DNA of 64,000 bases from Janthinobacterium violaceinigrum (GCF_009208555.1 NZ_WFLI01000004.1:186001-250000), one strand, 5' to 3'; positions 36,074 to 47,744 are shown, counted from the stretch's first letter. Numbers and translations: made by a program. Notes: a model not told the origin generated them from the letters alone.

Positions 36074-37828
36074 ATGACCACCCTTTCAGACCTGAACGCC
36101 GGCAGCCAGGCCGATTTTATCGCGCACCTGCATGGCATCTATGAACATTCGCCCTGGATCGCCCAGCGCGCGGCCGCCGCCCGGCCGTTTGCCAGCCTCA
36201 CGGCGCTCAAGACGGAGCTGCAGCGCGTGCTGGCGCAAGCCTCGCCCGAAGAACAACTGGGGCTGATACGCGCCCACCCGGAGCTGGCCGGCAAGGCCGC
36301 CATCGCGGGACAGCTGACGGCGGAGTCGACGCGCGAGCAGGCCAAGTCCGGCCTGAACCTGTGCAGCGCTGACGAATTTGCCACCTTGCAGCGCCTGAAT
36401 ACCGAGTACAACGCCAGGTTCGGTTTTCCCTTCATCCTGGCCGTCAAGGGCCCGACGGGCGAAGGCTTGACGCGCCAGGACATCATCGCCACGTTCGCGC
36501 GGCGCCTGAAAAACCGCCACGCCGATGAACTGGCCGAATCGCTGCGGCAGATCAAGCGCATTGCCGAGCTGCGCCTGAACGACCTGTTCGACGTGCGCCT
36601 GGATTTCGGTCCGGGCATCATGCAGCATGCGGAAATACTGGCCGGCTGGAGCGACAGCGATTACAACCTGACGTGCGCCTACCTGACGTCGGCGCACCGC
36701 AAGACGGCGGCGCAGTTGGCCGACTGGATGCGGGAAGCAGGCATGCAGGTGCATATCGACGCCGTCGGCAATGTCGTCGGCCGCTACCTGTCCGACGTCC
36801 CCGGCGCAAAGACCCTGATGACGGGATCGCACTACGACACGGTGCGCAACGGCGGCAAGTACGATGGCCGCCTGGGCATCGTGCTGCCGATCGCCGTCGT
36901 GCGCCACCTGCATGAGCGGGGCGAAAAACTGCCGTTCCACCTCGAGATCGTCGGCTTCGCCGAAGAGGAAGGCGTGCGCTTCAAGAGCACCTTCCTGGGT
37001 AGCACGGCCGTCACGGGCAAGTTCGACGTCTCGCTGCTGGAGCAGCTCGATACGGATGGCGTGAGCATGCGCGAGGCGCTGGCCGCCGCCGGCCATGCAG
37101 CGTCCGCCATCGGCGCCATCGCGCGCGATCCCGCCGATTTGCTCGGCTATGTGGAAGTGCATATCGAACAGGGCCCCGTGCTGCTGGAGCGCGACCTGCC
37201 GTTGGGGATCGTCACGGCGATCGCCGGCAGCTCGCGCTACCTGGTCAGTCTTGGCGGCGTGGCCAGCCATGCGGGCACCACGCCCATGAACATGCGCAAG
37301 GATGCGGCCAGCGCGGCCGCCGAAATCATCCTGCTGGTGGAACGGCGCTGCAACCAGGGCGAGGCGCTGGTGGGTACCGTGGGACAGCTGCACGTGCCGA
37401 ACGGCTCCGTCAACGTGATCGCCGGTGCCTGCACCCTGTCGCTCGACATCCGCGCGGCCGTTGACGCCGTGCGCCAGGCGGCCGTCGACGATATTCTGGA
37501 TGGCATCGCCGCCATCTGCGCGCGGCGCCAGATCGACTACCAGCTGGAACTGCTGCTGTCGGCGCGTGCCGCACCGTGCGCGCCATGGCTGATGGCGCAG
37601 CTGGCGCAGGCCGTGGAATCGGTCGGCGTCGAACCGTACGCGCTGCTGTCGGGCGCCGGCCACGACGCCATGGCCATGGCCGCCATCACCGACGTGGCCA
37701 TGCTGTTTACCCGCTGCGGCAATGGCGGCATCAGCCACAACCCGCTGGAAACCATGACGGCCGACGACGCCGACATCGCGGCGCGCGCGCTGCTGGCCTT
37801 CCTGCGCCACTTCCAGCCCAGGCCCTGA
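36074..37828 (+). CDS. Fused OHCU decarboxylase (UraD) - allantoate amidohydrolase (AllC)
   Basis: 584 residues from the ATG at 36074 (MTTLSDLNAGSQADF). Residues 1-170 are a UraD domain: IRAHPELAGKAA contains its catalytic histidine, and FGFPFILAVKGPTG is characteristic. From about residue 175 an M20-type amidohydrolase follows with metal residues in TGSHYDTVRNGGKYDGRLG, EEEGVRF and HIEQGP, and GASH-like SGAGHDAMAMA near the end. Together the two parts act on either side of allantoin: OHCU to allantoin and allantoate to ureidoglycine/ureidoglycolate. A perfect TATAAT (36019-36024) upstream may give it a promoter of its own. Confidence 0.9.
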   Translation: MTTLSDLNAGSQADFIAHLHGIYEHSPWIAQRAAAARPFASLTALKTELQRVLAQASPEEQLGLIRAHPELAGKAAIAGQLTAESTREQAKSGLNLCSADEFATLQRLNTEYNARFGFPFILAVKGPTGEGLTRQDIIATFARRLKNRHADELAESLRQIKRIAELRLNDLFDVRLDFGPGIMQHAEILAGWSDSDYNLTCAYLTSAHRKTAAQLADWMREAGMQVHIDAVGNVVGRYLSDVPGAKTLMTGSHYDTVRNGGKYDGRLGIVLPIAVVRHLHERGEKLPFHLEIVGFAEEEGVRFKSTFLGSTAVTGKFDVSLLEQLDTDGVSMREALAAAGHAASAIGAIARDPADLLGYVEVHIEQGPVLLERDLPLGIVTAIAGSSRYLVSLGGVASHAGTTPMNMRKDAASAAAEIILLVERRCNQGEALVGTVGQLHVPNGSVNVIAGACTLSLDIRAAVDAVRQAAVDDILDGIAAICARRQIDYQLELLLSARAAPCAPWLMAQLAQAVESVGVEPYALLSGAGHDAMAMAAITDVAMLFTRCGNGGISHNPLETMTADDADIAARALLAFLRHFQPRP

Positions 37829-37849
37829 AGGAGGCGCGGGCCGGCGGAG

Positions 37850-39085
37850 CTACACAGCCACGGCCCGCTCCAGCATCGCGTGCAGCAGTACATTGCAGCC
37901 CGCTTCCAGGTGCTCGGGCTTGGCGTCCTCGATTTCATTGTGGCTGATGCCATCCTTGCACGGCACGAAGATCATGCCGGCCGGCGCCAGCCGGGCCGCA
38001 TAGATGGCGTCGTGGCCGGCGCCGGAGACCACGTCCATCACGGAGTAGCCCAGCTTTTCAGTCGCGTTGCGCACGGCGCCCACGCAGTCGGGGTGGAACG
38101 GGCATGGCGGGTAGTAGGAGACGCGCTCCAGCGTGATGCCCAGCCCAGTCTTGTCACGCGTGGCATCGATGAAGGCCGTGATTTCGCCATGCATGGTGTT
38201 GAGCAGTTCGTCGTTCACATTGCGCAGGTCGATGCTGAATTTGACTTCGCCGGGGATCACGTTGCGGCTGTTCGGGAACACCTGCACCATGCCCACCGTG
38301 CCGCGCCCGTACGGCGGGTAGCGGTTGGCAATGGCCACCACTTCCTGCATGATGGCGGTCGCCACCTGCAGCGCATCCTTGCGCAAGCCCATGGGCGTGG
38401 GGCCCGCGTGCGCTTCCATGCCCGTCACCACGCAGTCGTACCACGACAGCCCCATCACGGCCGGCACCACGCCGATCACCTTGTCCGCGTCTTCCAGCAC
38501 GGGCCCCTGCTCGATATGCGTCTCGAAGTAGGCACCGATGGGATGGTCGCCCGGTACCTGGTCGCCACGATAGCCGATGCGCGCCAGCTCCTCGCCTACC
38601 GTTTTGCCTTCCGTGTCTTTCGCCGCGTAGGAGGTTTCGAGCGAAAAGGCGCCGCAGAACACCCCCGAGCCCATCATCACGGGCACGAAGCGCGAGCCTT
38701 CCTCGTTGGTCCAGAAAGCCACTTCGATGGGGGCCTGCGTCTTGATCTTCAGATCGTTCAGGGTGCGCACCACTTCCAGGCCCGCCAGCACGCCGTAGTT
38801 GCCATCGAACTTGCCGCCCGTGGGCTGCGTGTCGATATGGCTGCCCGTCATCACGGGCGGCAGGGTATTGTCCACGCCGTCGCGGCGCATGAAGACATTG
38901 CCGATCTGGTCGATGGTGATGCTCATGCCCGCTTCACGGCCCCAGCCCACCACCAGGTCGCGGCCCTGCTTGTCCAAGTCGGTCAGGGCCAGGCGCTTGA
39001 CGCCGCCCTTCGCTGTCGCACCGATCTGCGCCAGTTCCATCAGGGCTGCCCACAGGCGCTCGCCATTGATACGCAATTCATCCAT
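37850..39085 (-). CDS. N-carbamoyl-beta-alanine amidohydrolase (Zn-dependent hydantoinase/carbamoylase family)
   Basis: 411 residues. Metal sites in TGSHIDTQPTGGKFDGNYG, NEEGSRF and HIEQGP; SGAGHDAIYAA near the C-terminus. It hydrolyses N-carbamoyl-beta-alanine to beta-alanine, CO2 and ammonia, the third step of reductive pyrimidine breakdown. The ATG at 39085 has AAGGAG six bases upstream; a TTG two codons earlier is not needed. It is 10 bases downstream of hydA and last in the pathway run. N-carbamoyl amino acid hydrolases look alike, so the substrate rests on the operon. Confidence 0.92.
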   Translation of the reverse strand: MDELRINGERLWAALMELAQIGATAKGGVKRLALTDLDKQGRDLVVGWGREAGMSITIDQIGNVFMRRDGVDNTLPPVMTGSHIDTQPTGGKFDGNYGVLAGLEVVRTLNDLKIKTQAPIEVAFWTNEEGSRFVPVMMGSGVFCGAFSLETSYAAKDTEGKTVGEELARIGYRGDQVPGDHPIGAYFETHIEQGPVLEDADKVIGVVPAVMGLSWYDCVVTGMEAHAGPTPMGLRKDALQVATAIMQEVVAIANRYPPYGRGTVGMVQVFPNSRNVIPGEVKFSIDLRNVNDELLNTMHGEITAFIDATRDKTGLGITLERVSYYPPCPFHPDCVGAVRNATEKLGYSVMDVVSGAGHDAIYAARLAPAGMIFVPCKDGISHNEIEDAKPEHLEAGCNVLLHAMLERAVAV

Positions 39086-39095
39086 CGTCAACTCC

Positions 39096-40520
<1,425 letters not shown>

Positions 40521-42005
40521 TCAGGATTGCGGCGCCTGCTGCACGCGCGCCGTCACCTTGCCCTTCATCATGATGCCGTAGACGACGGCGGCGATGGCCA
40601 CGCCCACGAACCAGGCGTAGGTATAGATGGTTTTAAAGCCTGCGGCCACGTCGGGGAAGGCCGCGGGAAACGCCGCATTCAAAAAGCCCGGGATATTCGG
40701 CAGCACGGCGATGACAAAGGCGATCAGCGCCGCCATGTTCCAGCCGCTGCCATACGAATAGACGCCATCGTCGCGGTACAGCTGCCTGACGTCGAGCTGC
40801 GTCTTGCGCACGAAGTAGTAGTCGACGATGAGGATGCCGGCGATGGGACCCAGCAGGGCCGAGTAGCCGATCAGCCAGGTGAAGATATAGCCCTGCGTCG
40901 ATTCAAGCACCTTCCACGGCATCATGACGATGGCGATGAAGGCCGTGATATAGCCGCCCATCTTGTACGAAATCTGCTTCGGCGCCAGCGAGGAAAAGTC
41001 ATAGGCGGGGCCCACCAGGTTGGCCGCCAGGTTGACGCTGACCGTATCGATGAGCAGGATGATCAGGGCGATCAGCACGGCGGCGCCCGTCATGCGGCTG
41101 GCCAGGTCGACGGGGTCCCAGATGGCCTTGCCGTACATGACCACCGAACCGGCCGTGACGATGACGGCCAGCATGGCGAGTAAACCCATGGGCACGGGCA
41201 GGCCGATCGACTGGCCGATCACCTGGTCGCGCTGCGTCCTGGCGAAGCGCGTGAAGTCGGGAATGTTCAATGCCAGGGTCGCCCAGAAACCCACCATGGC
41301 CGTCAGCGACGGCCAGAAGACGCTCCAGAACTGGCCCGCCTTCTTGCCGCCGGGGATGAACTGCGATGGCTGGTCCAGCAGGCTGGCCACGCCGCCCGCC
41401 TTGCTGTGCACCCAGTACAGCAGCACGAAGCAGATGAGGATTTTCAAGGGAGCCGTGTAGGTTTCCAGTTTGCGGATCGACTCCATGCCGTGCAGAATGT
41501 AATAGAACTGGATGGCCCAGAAGGCCAGGAAGCACAGCAACTGGCTGCCATTGATGCCCAGGCCCGCGATCTTCTCGCCGCCCAGTTCATGGCCCATCAA
41601 TACGCCCATCAGGGTATAGATCATCTGCCCGCCGAACCACGTCTGGATGCCGTACCAGCCGCAGGCGACGATGGCGCGCATCAGGGCCGGCAAGCGCGCG
41701 CCCATGGTGCCGAACGAGGCGCGCGCCAGCACCGCATACGGGATGCCGTACTTGGTGCCCGCATGGCCGATCAGCAGCATGGGCAGGAGCACGATGGCGT
41801 TGGCGAGAAATACCGTGAGCACGGCCTGGTAGCCGGACATGCCGCTGTCGATCAGGCTGGCCGACAGGGTGTAGGCGGGGATGCACATGACCATGCCGAC
41901 CCACAGCGCGGCGAAGTGATACCAGCGCCAGGTGCGCTGCGCCGCCGTGGTGGGCGCCAGGTCTTCATTCCAGAGTTGCGTGTTGCCTGAGTAGTCGTGG
42001 TTCAC
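40521..42005 (-). CDS. NCS1-family nucleobase/hydantoin permease
   Basis: 494 residues with twelve membrane segments. NEDLAPTTAAQRTWRWYHFAALWVGM is the NCS1 signature start; GIQTWFGGQMIY and ALNIPDFTRFARTQRDQVIGQ are also conserved. NCS1 members import uracil, cytosine, allantoin or hydantoins with Na+ or H+. The setting between preTA and hydA favours uracil, thymine or dihydropyrimidines. Substrate choice is inference from context. Confidence 0.92.
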   Translation of the reverse strand: MNHDYSGNTQLWNEDLAPTTAAQRTWRWYHFAALWVGMVMCIPAYTLSASLIDSGMSGYQAVLTVFLANAIVLLPMLLIGHAGTKYGIPYAVLARASFGTMGARLPALMRAIVACGWYGIQTWFGGQMIYTLMGVLMGHELGGEKIAGLGINGSQLLCFLAFWAIQFYYILHGMESIRKLETYTAPLKILICFVLLYWVHSKAGGVASLLDQPSQFIPGGKKAGQFWSVFWPSLTAMVGFWATLALNIPDFTRFARTQRDQVIGQSIGLPVPMGLLAMLAVIVTAGSVVMYGKAIWDPVDLASRMTGAAVLIALIILLIDTVSVNLAANLVGPAYDFSSLAPKQISYKMGGYITAFIAIVMMPWKVLESTQGYIFTWLIGYSALLGPIAGILIVDYYFVRKTQLDVRQLYRDDGVYSYGSGWNMAALIAFVIAVLPNIPGFLNAAFPAAFPDVAAGFKTIYTYAWFVGVAIAAVVYGIMMKGKVTARVQQAPQS

Positions 42006-42082
42006 AGGGTTGCTCCATCGGTTAGACCGCTGGCGCGCGAAGGCGCCAGGGATACGGCAATGTGGAAACGGCTCGGCTTTTA

Positions 42083-42129
42083 AGTAATCTAGCTTACTGC
42101 AAAGACGCGCCGCTGTTTATAAAATAAAC
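42083..42129. promoter_or_regulatory. Two AT-rich dyads upstream of the NCS1 permease
   Basis: GTTTAT-AAA-ATAAAC (42115-42129, perfect 6-bp arms) and AGTAA-TCTAGC-TTACT (42083-42098, perfect 5-bp arms) lie in the 142-base gap between preA and the permease. They may be operators or a processing or termination structure; no clear promoter hexamers were found beside them. Confidence 0.4.
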
Positions 42130-42147
42130 GCACGCAATAACCGTGCC

Positions 42148-43428
42148 CTATGCCGTCTCCGCCAACGCGCGGGGATTCCTGGGATCCTGCGTCCAGTTCA
42201 TGTACGGCTTGCCCGTGGCCTGCGGCACCATCGTGATGCAGCCTTGCACCGGACAGGTGATTTCGCACAGGTTGCAGCCCACGCATTCTTCCTTGATCAC
42301 CTCATAGGTGCGCATGCCGGCGGCGTCGATCAATTGGGCGATCGACTGGTGCGACGTGTCTTCGCAAGCCACGTAGCATTTGCCGCATTTGATGCAGTCG
42401 TCCTGGTTGATGTGCGCGATGACCTGGTAATTCATGTCCAGGTATTTCCAGTCCGTCGTGTTGGCCACGGCCTTGCCGGCAAAGTCGCCGATGCGTTCAT
42501 AGCCCTTTTCATCCATCCAGCGCGACAGCCCATCCTTCATCTCTTCGACGATGCGAAAGCCATGCAGCATGGCGGCCGTGCACACCTGCACGCAGCCGGC
42601 GCCCAGGGCGATGAATTCGGCCGCGTCGCGCCAGTTGCCGATGCCGCCGATGCCGGAAATGGGCAAGCCACGCGTCTGCGGATCGCGGGCGATTTCCGCC
42701 ACCATGTTCAGCGCGATGGGTTTCACGGCCGCACCGCAATAGCCGCCGTGCGTGCTGGCGCCGCCCACGATGGGCAAGGCCACCATGCGGTCCAGGTCCA
42801 GCGAGGTGATCGAGTTGATGGTGTTGATCAGCGAGACGGCGTCCGCGCCGCCCGCCTTGGCCGCGCGCGCCGGCATGCGCACGTCCGTGATGTTGGGCGT
42901 GAGCTTGACGATGACGGGCAGGCGGCTGTGCTTCTTGCACCAGGCGGTCACCATCTGCACGTACTCGGGCACCTGGCCCACGGCCGCGCCCATGCCCCGC
43001 TCCGGCATGCCGTGCGGGCAGCCGAAATTGAGCTCGATGCCGTCGGCCCCCGTGGCCTCGACCTTGGGCAGGATATCGGCCCAGTAGTGCTCTTCGCACG
43101 GCAGCATCAGCGAGACGACGATGGCGCGGTCCGGCCAGTCCTTTTTCACCTGCGTGATTTCGCGCAGGTTGATGTCCAGCGAGCGGTCGGTAATCAGTTC
43201 GATGTTATTGAAGCCCACCACTTCGCGGTTCTTGCCATACAGGGCGGAATAGCGCGACGAGACGTTGACGGCGGCCGGGTCTTCACCGAGCGTCTTCCAC
43301 ACGACGCCGCCCCACCCCGCCTCGAAAGCGCGCACCACGTTATAGGCCTTGTCGGTAGGCGGCGCGGAGGCCAGCCAGAAGGGGTTCGGCGACTTGATGC
43401 CGCAAAATTCGATGCTGAGATCAGCCAT
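42148..43428 (-). CDS. preA: NAD-dependent dihydropyrimidine dehydrogenase, subunit PreA
   Basis: 426 residues. N-terminal FMN barrel of the dihydroorotate dehydrogenase type (IEFCGIKSPNPFWLASAPPT, ELNFGCPHGMPERGMGAA, GGADAVSLINT). The C-terminal ferredoxin domain has two [4Fe-4S] motifs (CIKCGKCYVAC and CVGCNLCEITC). With PreT it reduces uracil and thymine, committing them to the reductive pathway. ATG overlaps the preT stop by one base (TAATG). Confidence 0.97.
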   Translation of the reverse strand: MADLSIEFCGIKSPNPFWLASAPPTDKAYNVVRAFEAGWGGVVWKTLGEDPAAVNVSSRYSALYGKNREVVGFNNIELITDRSLDINLREITQVKKDWPDRAIVVSLMLPCEEHYWADILPKVEATGADGIELNFGCPHGMPERGMGAAVGQVPEYVQMVTAWCKKHSRLPVIVKLTPNITDVRMPARAAKAGGADAVSLINTINSITSLDLDRMVALPIVGGASTHGGYCGAAVKPIALNMVAEIARDPQTRGLPISGIGGIGNWRDAAEFIALGAGCVQVCTAAMLHGFRIVEEMKDGLSRWMDEKGYERIGDFAGKAVANTTDWKYLDMNYQVIAHINQDDCIKCGKCYVACEDTSHQSIAQLIDAAGMRTYEVIKEECVGCNLCEITCPVQGCITMVPQATGKPYMNWTQDPRNPRALAETA

Positions 43429-44795
43429 TATGCAGCCTCCACTTTGGAAAGAAGATCGGCATGGATGGCCAGTGCGGCCAGCTTGCCATGCTGGACGGCC
43501 TGCACCGTCAAGTCCTGTCCCGGCGCCACGCAGTCGCCGCCCGCGTAGATCCCCGGCAGCACCGTGCGAAACAGCGCATCGACGGCGATCTTGTCGCCCT
43601 CGCGCCGCAACAGCGACGCCATCGGGTCATGCAGCACTTCCGTGTCGAGGCTCTGGCCGATGGCCTTGAAGATGGCGTCGGCGGCCACGTCGAACGTCTC
43701 GCCCGTGCCCGCCAGGCGCGTGCCCTGCATGCACGTTTTCTCGAAACGCATGCCGGCTACCTTACCGCCAGCGTCAAGCAGCACCTGCTGCGGCTGGGCC
43801 CACGTCAGCATGCGCACCTGATTGGCCTTGGCGATTTCCTGTTCATGGTGGGTGGCCGTCATGGCGTCGAAACCGCGCCGGTAGACCAGGGTGACTTCCT
43901 CGGCGCCCAGGCGCTGGATCTGCACGGCCATATCGATGGCCGTATTGCCGGCGCCAATCACGATGGCCCGCTTCGGCACGGGCAGCGCAGCCAGATCGTC
44001 GGCCTGGCGCAGCGCGCTAATGTAGTCGACGGCGGCCAGGAGACCCGGCGCATCCTCGCCCGTCAGGCCCAGCTTGCGGCTGGCACCCAGGCCCAGGCCC
44101 AGGAAGACGGCATCGTACTGCGCGTGCAGGTCGCGCAGCTGCAGGTTCTCGCCCAGCACCTGGCGACATCGGATCTCGATGCCGCCTATCTGCAGCAGGA
44201 AGTCGATTTCCTTCTGCGCGAAGTCGTCCGTCAGCTTGTATTTGGCGATGCCGTATTCATTCAGGCCGCCCGCCTTGTCTTCCTTTTCAAACACCACCAC
44301 GTCGTGGCCCAGCATGGCCAGGCGGTGCGCGCACGACAGGCCGGCCGGTCCCGCGCCGACGATAGCGATGGTCTTGCCCGTGGCGGCCGCGCGCCGGAAC
44401 GGGTGCTGCGCAAAATGCATGTGGTCGACGGCATAGCGCTGCAGCAGGCCGATCTTCACGGGCTGGCCTTCGGCGTCGTGGTTGCGCACGCAGACGTCTT
44501 CGCACAGGATTTCCGTGGGGCAGACGCGGGCGCAGCTGCCGCCCAGGATATTCTGCTTCAGGATGCCGGCGGCGGCGCCGTTGATGTTCTTGACGTGGAT
44601 ATTGCGGATGAAGCTGGCCACGTCGATTTCCGACGGACAGATGCGGCTGCACGGCGCGTCGTAGCAGTACAGGCAGCGGGCGCTTTCGATGGCGGCCTGG
44701 CGCGCGTTCAAAGGCGGTGCCAGGTCCGTGAAATGGCCCGCCAGTTCCTCGTTGGGCAGGGTGGGATGCGGCAAATAGTTCAGGGACTCGATCAT
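43428..44795 (-). CDS. preT: NAD-dependent dihydropyrimidine dehydrogenase, subunit PreT
   Basis: 455 residues. The N-terminus has iron-sulfur cysteines (CLYCYDAPCSRICPSEI and GGSCARVCPTEILCEDVC), followed by a two-dinucleotide-binding flavoprotein like the small subunit of glutamate synthase: IVGAGPAGLSCA for FAD and VIGAGNTAIDMA for NAD(P)H. It passes electrons from NADH to PreA. First of the coupled pair; 47 bases separate it from mmsA upstream. Confidence 0.97.
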   Translation of the reverse strand: MIESLNYLPHPTLPNEELAGHFTDLAPPLNARQAAIESARCLYCYDAPCSRICPSEIDVASFIRNIHVKNINGAAAGILKQNILGGSCARVCPTEILCEDVCVRNHDAEGQPVKIGLLQRYAVDHMHFAQHPFRRAAATGKTIAIVGAGPAGLSCAHRLAMLGHDVVVFEKEDKAGGLNEYGIAKYKLTDDFAQKEIDFLLQIGGIEIRCRQVLGENLQLRDLHAQYDAVFLGLGLGASRKLGLTGEDAPGLLAAVDYISALRQADDLAALPVPKRAIVIGAGNTAIDMAVQIQRLGAEEVTLVYRRGFDAMTATHHEQEIAKANQVRMLTWAQPQQVLLDAGGKVAGMRFEKTCMQGTRLAGTGETFDVAADAIFKAIGQSLDTEVLHDPMASLLRREGDKIAVDALFRTVLPGIYAGGDCVAPGQDLTVQAVQHGKLAALAIHADLLSKVEAA

Positions 44796-44842
44796 CGCTG
44801 TTTCCTTCTTTTATCCTGCGGTGGATTTGTCGTGTGAAACCG

Positions 44843-46345
44843 TCACTTCATCTGGGGAAAAGCAAATTCCACACCAGCGCTTGCCGTATTGGGCCAGCGC
44901 TGCATCACGGCCTTGTGGCGCGTGTAGAAACGCACGCCTTCGGGACCATAGGCGTGGTGGTCGCCGAACATGCTGCGCTTCCAGCCGCCGAAACTGTTGA
45001 AGGCCATGGGCACGGGCAAGGGGATGTTGACGCCCACCATGCCGACCTGGATCTGGCGCACGAATTCGCGCGCCACGCCGCCATCGCGCGTGTAGATGGC
45101 CACGCCGTTGCCATACTCGTTGGCGTTGATCAGCTCCACCGCATGCACCACGTCAGGACAGCGCAGCACACACAGCACGGGACCGAAAATCTCTTCCTTG
45201 TAGATGCTCATGTCGCGCGTCACATGGTCAAATAAAGTACCGCCGACGAAGAAGCCGTTTTCGCGGCCCGGCACCACATGGTTGCGGCCATCGACCACCA
45301 AAGTTGCACCCTGCTCCACGCCCGAGGCGATCAGTTTTTCGATGCGCTGCTTGGCGGCCAGCGACACGACGGGCCCCATTTCCGCACCATCTTCCATGCC
45401 GTCGCGCACTTTCAGTGCGGCCGTGCGCGCTGCCAGTGCATCGATCAATCGGTCGCCCGCGTCGCCCACGGCCACGACCACGGAGATGGCCATGCAGCGC
45501 TCGCCCGCCGAACCGTAGGCGGCGCCGATCAGCGCATCGACCGTCATGTCCATGTCCGCATCGGGCATCACCACCATGTGGTTCTTCGCGCCGCCCAGCG
45601 CTTGCACGCGCTTGCCGCTGGCGCTGCCGCGCGCATAGATGTATTCGGCAATCGGCGTGGAGCCCACAAAGCTGATCGCCTGCACGACAGGGTGGTCGAG
45701 CAAGGCGTCGACCGTCACCTTGTCTCCCTGCACCACGTTGAAAACACCGTCAGGCAAGCCCGCTTCCTGCAGCAGTTTCGCGTGCAGCAAGGAGGCCGAT
45801 GGATCGCGCTCGGACGGTTTCAGGACGAAGGTATTGCCGCAGGCGATGGCGACGGGGAACATCCACATCGGCACCATCACGGGAAAATTGAATGGCGTGA
45901 TGCCGGCCACCACGCCCAGTGCCTGGCGCATGGACCAGGCGTCGATGCCGCGCGAAATCTGGTCCGTGAATTCGCCTTTTAATAATTGCGGAATGCCGAC
46001 GGCAAATTCCACCATCTCGATGCCGCGCGCCACCTCGCCCTGCGCATCGGCGAAAGTCTTGCCATGCTCGCGCGTGAGCATGGCGGCAAAGTCGTCCGTG
46101 TGCTGCTGGCACAGCTGCAGGTAGCGGAACAGGACACGCGCGCGCGTCAAGGGCGGCGTCGCCGACCAGGCGGGAAAGGCGGCGGCCGCCGCCTGCACGG
46201 CTGCGTCCACGTCTTCCACTGTGCCCAGCGCCACCCGGGCCACGGGTACGCCCAGGGCGGGGTTGTAGACGTCGCCATAGCGGCCGCTTCGGGTGTCGAC
46301 TTTGGCGCCGTTGATGTAGTGGGTGATGGTGTCGAGATCGTTCAT
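44843..46345 (-). CDS. mmsA: CoA-acylating methylmalonate/malonate-semialdehyde dehydrogenase
   Basis: 500 residues, aldehyde dehydrogenase fold. The catalytic cysteine is in [11 protein letters not shown], with [15 protein letters not shown] and [15 protein letters not shown] typical of the MmsA branch. It converts malonate semialdehyde to acetyl-CoA and CO2, and methylmalonate semialdehyde (from thymine) to propionyl-CoA. Between the aminotransferase and preT on the same strand, it completes the pathway from beta-alanine. Confidence 0.95.
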   Translation of the reverse strand: MNDLDTITHYINGAKVDTRSGRYGDVYNPALGVPVARVALGTVEDVDAAVQAAAAAFPAWSATPPLTRARVLFRYLQLCQQHTDDFAAMLTREHGKTFADAQGEVARGIEMVEFAVGIPQLLKGEFTDQISRGIDAWSMRQALGVVAGITPFNFPVMVPMWMFPVAIACGNTFVLKPSERDPSASLLHAKLLQEAGLPDGVFNVVQGDKVTVDALLDHPVVQAISFVGSTPIAEYIYARGSASGKRVQALGGAKNHMVVMPDADMDMTVDALIGAAYGSAGERCMAISVVVAVGDAGDRLIDALAARTAALKVRDGMEDGAEMGPVVSLAAKQRIEKLIASGVEQGATLVVDGRNHVVPGRENGFFVGGTLFDHVTRDMSIYKEEIFGPVLCVLRCPDVVHAVELINANEYGNGVAIYTRDGGVAREFVRQIQVGMVGVNIPLPVPMAFNSFGGWKRSMFGDHHAYGPEGVRFYTRHKAVMQRWPNTASAGVEFAFPQMK

Positions 46346-46375
46346 GGTGTTTCTTTTTCAAACCCAAAAACAAGT

Positions 46376-46409
46376 GCCGGGGTCGACCCCTCAGGATCCG
46401 ACCCCAGGT
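46376..46409. repeat. GGGGTC-type intergenic repeat, copy A
   Basis: Contains GCCGGGGTCGACCCCTCA and, 5 bases on, CCGACCCCAGG. GGGGTCGACCCC is a perfect 12-base palindrome. A related element lies at 54523-54592: 16 of 18 bases agree in the left part and GACCCCAG is shared in the right part. Confidence 0.55.
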
Positions 46410-46427
46410 TTTGCTTGGGGTCGCAGT

Positions 46428-47744
46428 TCAATCGAGATTTTTGAGTACCTTGGCCAGCTTGCCGAACAGCTCGTCGATATGCTGTTTTTCCAGCACCAGC
46501 GGCGGCGACAGGGCGATGATGTCGCCCGTCGTGCGTATCAGCACGCCGTCCGCAAATGCCTGCTTGAAGGCGTTGAAGGCGCGCGTGCCCGGCTTGCCCG
46601 CGATGGGATCGAGTTCGATGCCGGCGATGAGGCCGATGCTGCGCAAGTCGATCACGTGCGGCAAGCCTTTCAGCGAGTGCACGGCATCGCTCCAATACGC
46701 CTGCATCGCTTTGGCGTGACCGAGGATGTCCTGTTCCTCGAACACTTGCAGGGTCGCCAGCGAGGCGGCGCAGGCCAGCGGGTGGCCGGAATACGTGTAG
46801 CCGTGGAACAGTTCGATCCCGGCCGGCGCATCCATGAAGGCGTCGTGGATGTACTGTTTGCTGAAGACGGCGCCCATGGGCACCATGCCGTTGGTCAAGC
46901 CCTTGGCCGTCGTCATCAGGTCCGGCTCGACGTCGAAATAGTCGGCGGCGAACGGCGTCGTCATGCGGCCAAAACCCGTGATGACTTCATCGAAGATCAG
47001 CAGGATGCCGTGCTTGGTGCACAGCTCGCGCAAGCGTTTCAGATAGCCTTTCGGCGGGATCAGAACGCCCGTGGAACCGGCCACCGGTTCGACGATGACG
47101 GCGGCAATCGTCGATGCATCGTGCAGGGCGACGATGCGTTCCAGTTCGTCGGCCAGGTGGGTGCCGTATTCGGGCTCGCCCACCGTGTAGGCGTTCTTGT
47201 CCAGGTTGTGCGTGTGCGGCAGGTGGTCCACGCCCGGCAGCAGGGGGCCGAAGGTCTTGCGGTTGCCGCCGATGCCGCCCACGGAAATGCCGCCGAAGCC
47301 CACGCCGTGATAACCGCGTTCGCGGCCGATCAAACGCGTGCGGCTGCCCTCGCCCCGCGCCCGGTGATACGCGAGCGCGATCTTCAGGGCCGTGTCGACG
47401 GCTTCGGAACCGGAATTGGTATAGAAGACATGGCCGAACTTGTGGCCCGTGTAGTCCATCAGTTTTTCGGCCAGGTCGAAGGCGGCCGGATGGCCCATCT
47501 GGAAGGTGGGCGCAAAATCGAGCTGGCCCACCATCTCGCGGATGGCGCCGACGATTTTCGGCTGCGCATGGCCGCAGGGCACGCACCACAGGCCGGCCGT
47601 GCCATCGAGGATGCTGTTGCCGTCGACGTCCTTGTAGTACATGCCTTCGGCCGAGACCAGCAGGCGCGGATGGGTCTTGAAATCGCGGTTATTGGTAAAC
47701 GGCATCCAGAATGCCGACATCGATTCCGGCCTAGTTTCGTTCAT
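46428..47744 (-). CDS. Class III aminotransferase, probable beta-alanine (omega-amino acid):pyruvate transaminase
   Basis: 438 residues. PLP-binding region LLIFDEVITGFGRMTTPFAAD and the Schiff-base lysine in MTTAKGLTNG. A good AAGGAG ribosome binding site precedes the ATG at 47744. It would convert beta-alanine to malonate semialdehyde, the substrate of the MmsA gene immediately downstream. First gene of the long minus-strand run and divergent from a MocR-type regulator. Other omega-amino acids may also be used. Confidence 0.93.
   Translation of the reverse strand: MNETRPESMSAFWMPFTNNRDFKTHPRLLVSAEGMYYKDVDGNSILDGTAGLWCVPCGHAQPKIVGAIREMVGQLDFAPTFQMGHPAAFDLAEKLMDYTGHKFGHVFYTNSGSEAVDTALKIALAYHRARGEGSRTRLIGRERGYHGVGFGGISVGGIGGNRKTFGPLLPGVDHLPHTHNLDKNAYTVGEPEYGTHLADELERIVALHDASTIAAVIVEPVAGSTGVLIPPKGYLKRLRELCTKHGILLIFDEVITGFGRMTTPFAADYFDVEPDLMTTAKGLTNGMVPMGAVFSKQYIHDAFMDAPAGIELFHGYTYSGHPLACAASLATLQVFEEQDILGHAKAMQAYWSDAVHSLKGLPHVIDLRSIGLIAGIELDPIAGKPGTRAFNAFKQAFADGVLIRTTGDIIALSPPLVLEKQHIDELFGKLAKVLKNLD

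Noticed and set aside
39086-39091. TTG start two codons upstream for the carbamoyl hydrolase
   Set aside because: The ATG at 39085 has AAGGAG at an ideal distance; the TTG would be directly against the binding site.
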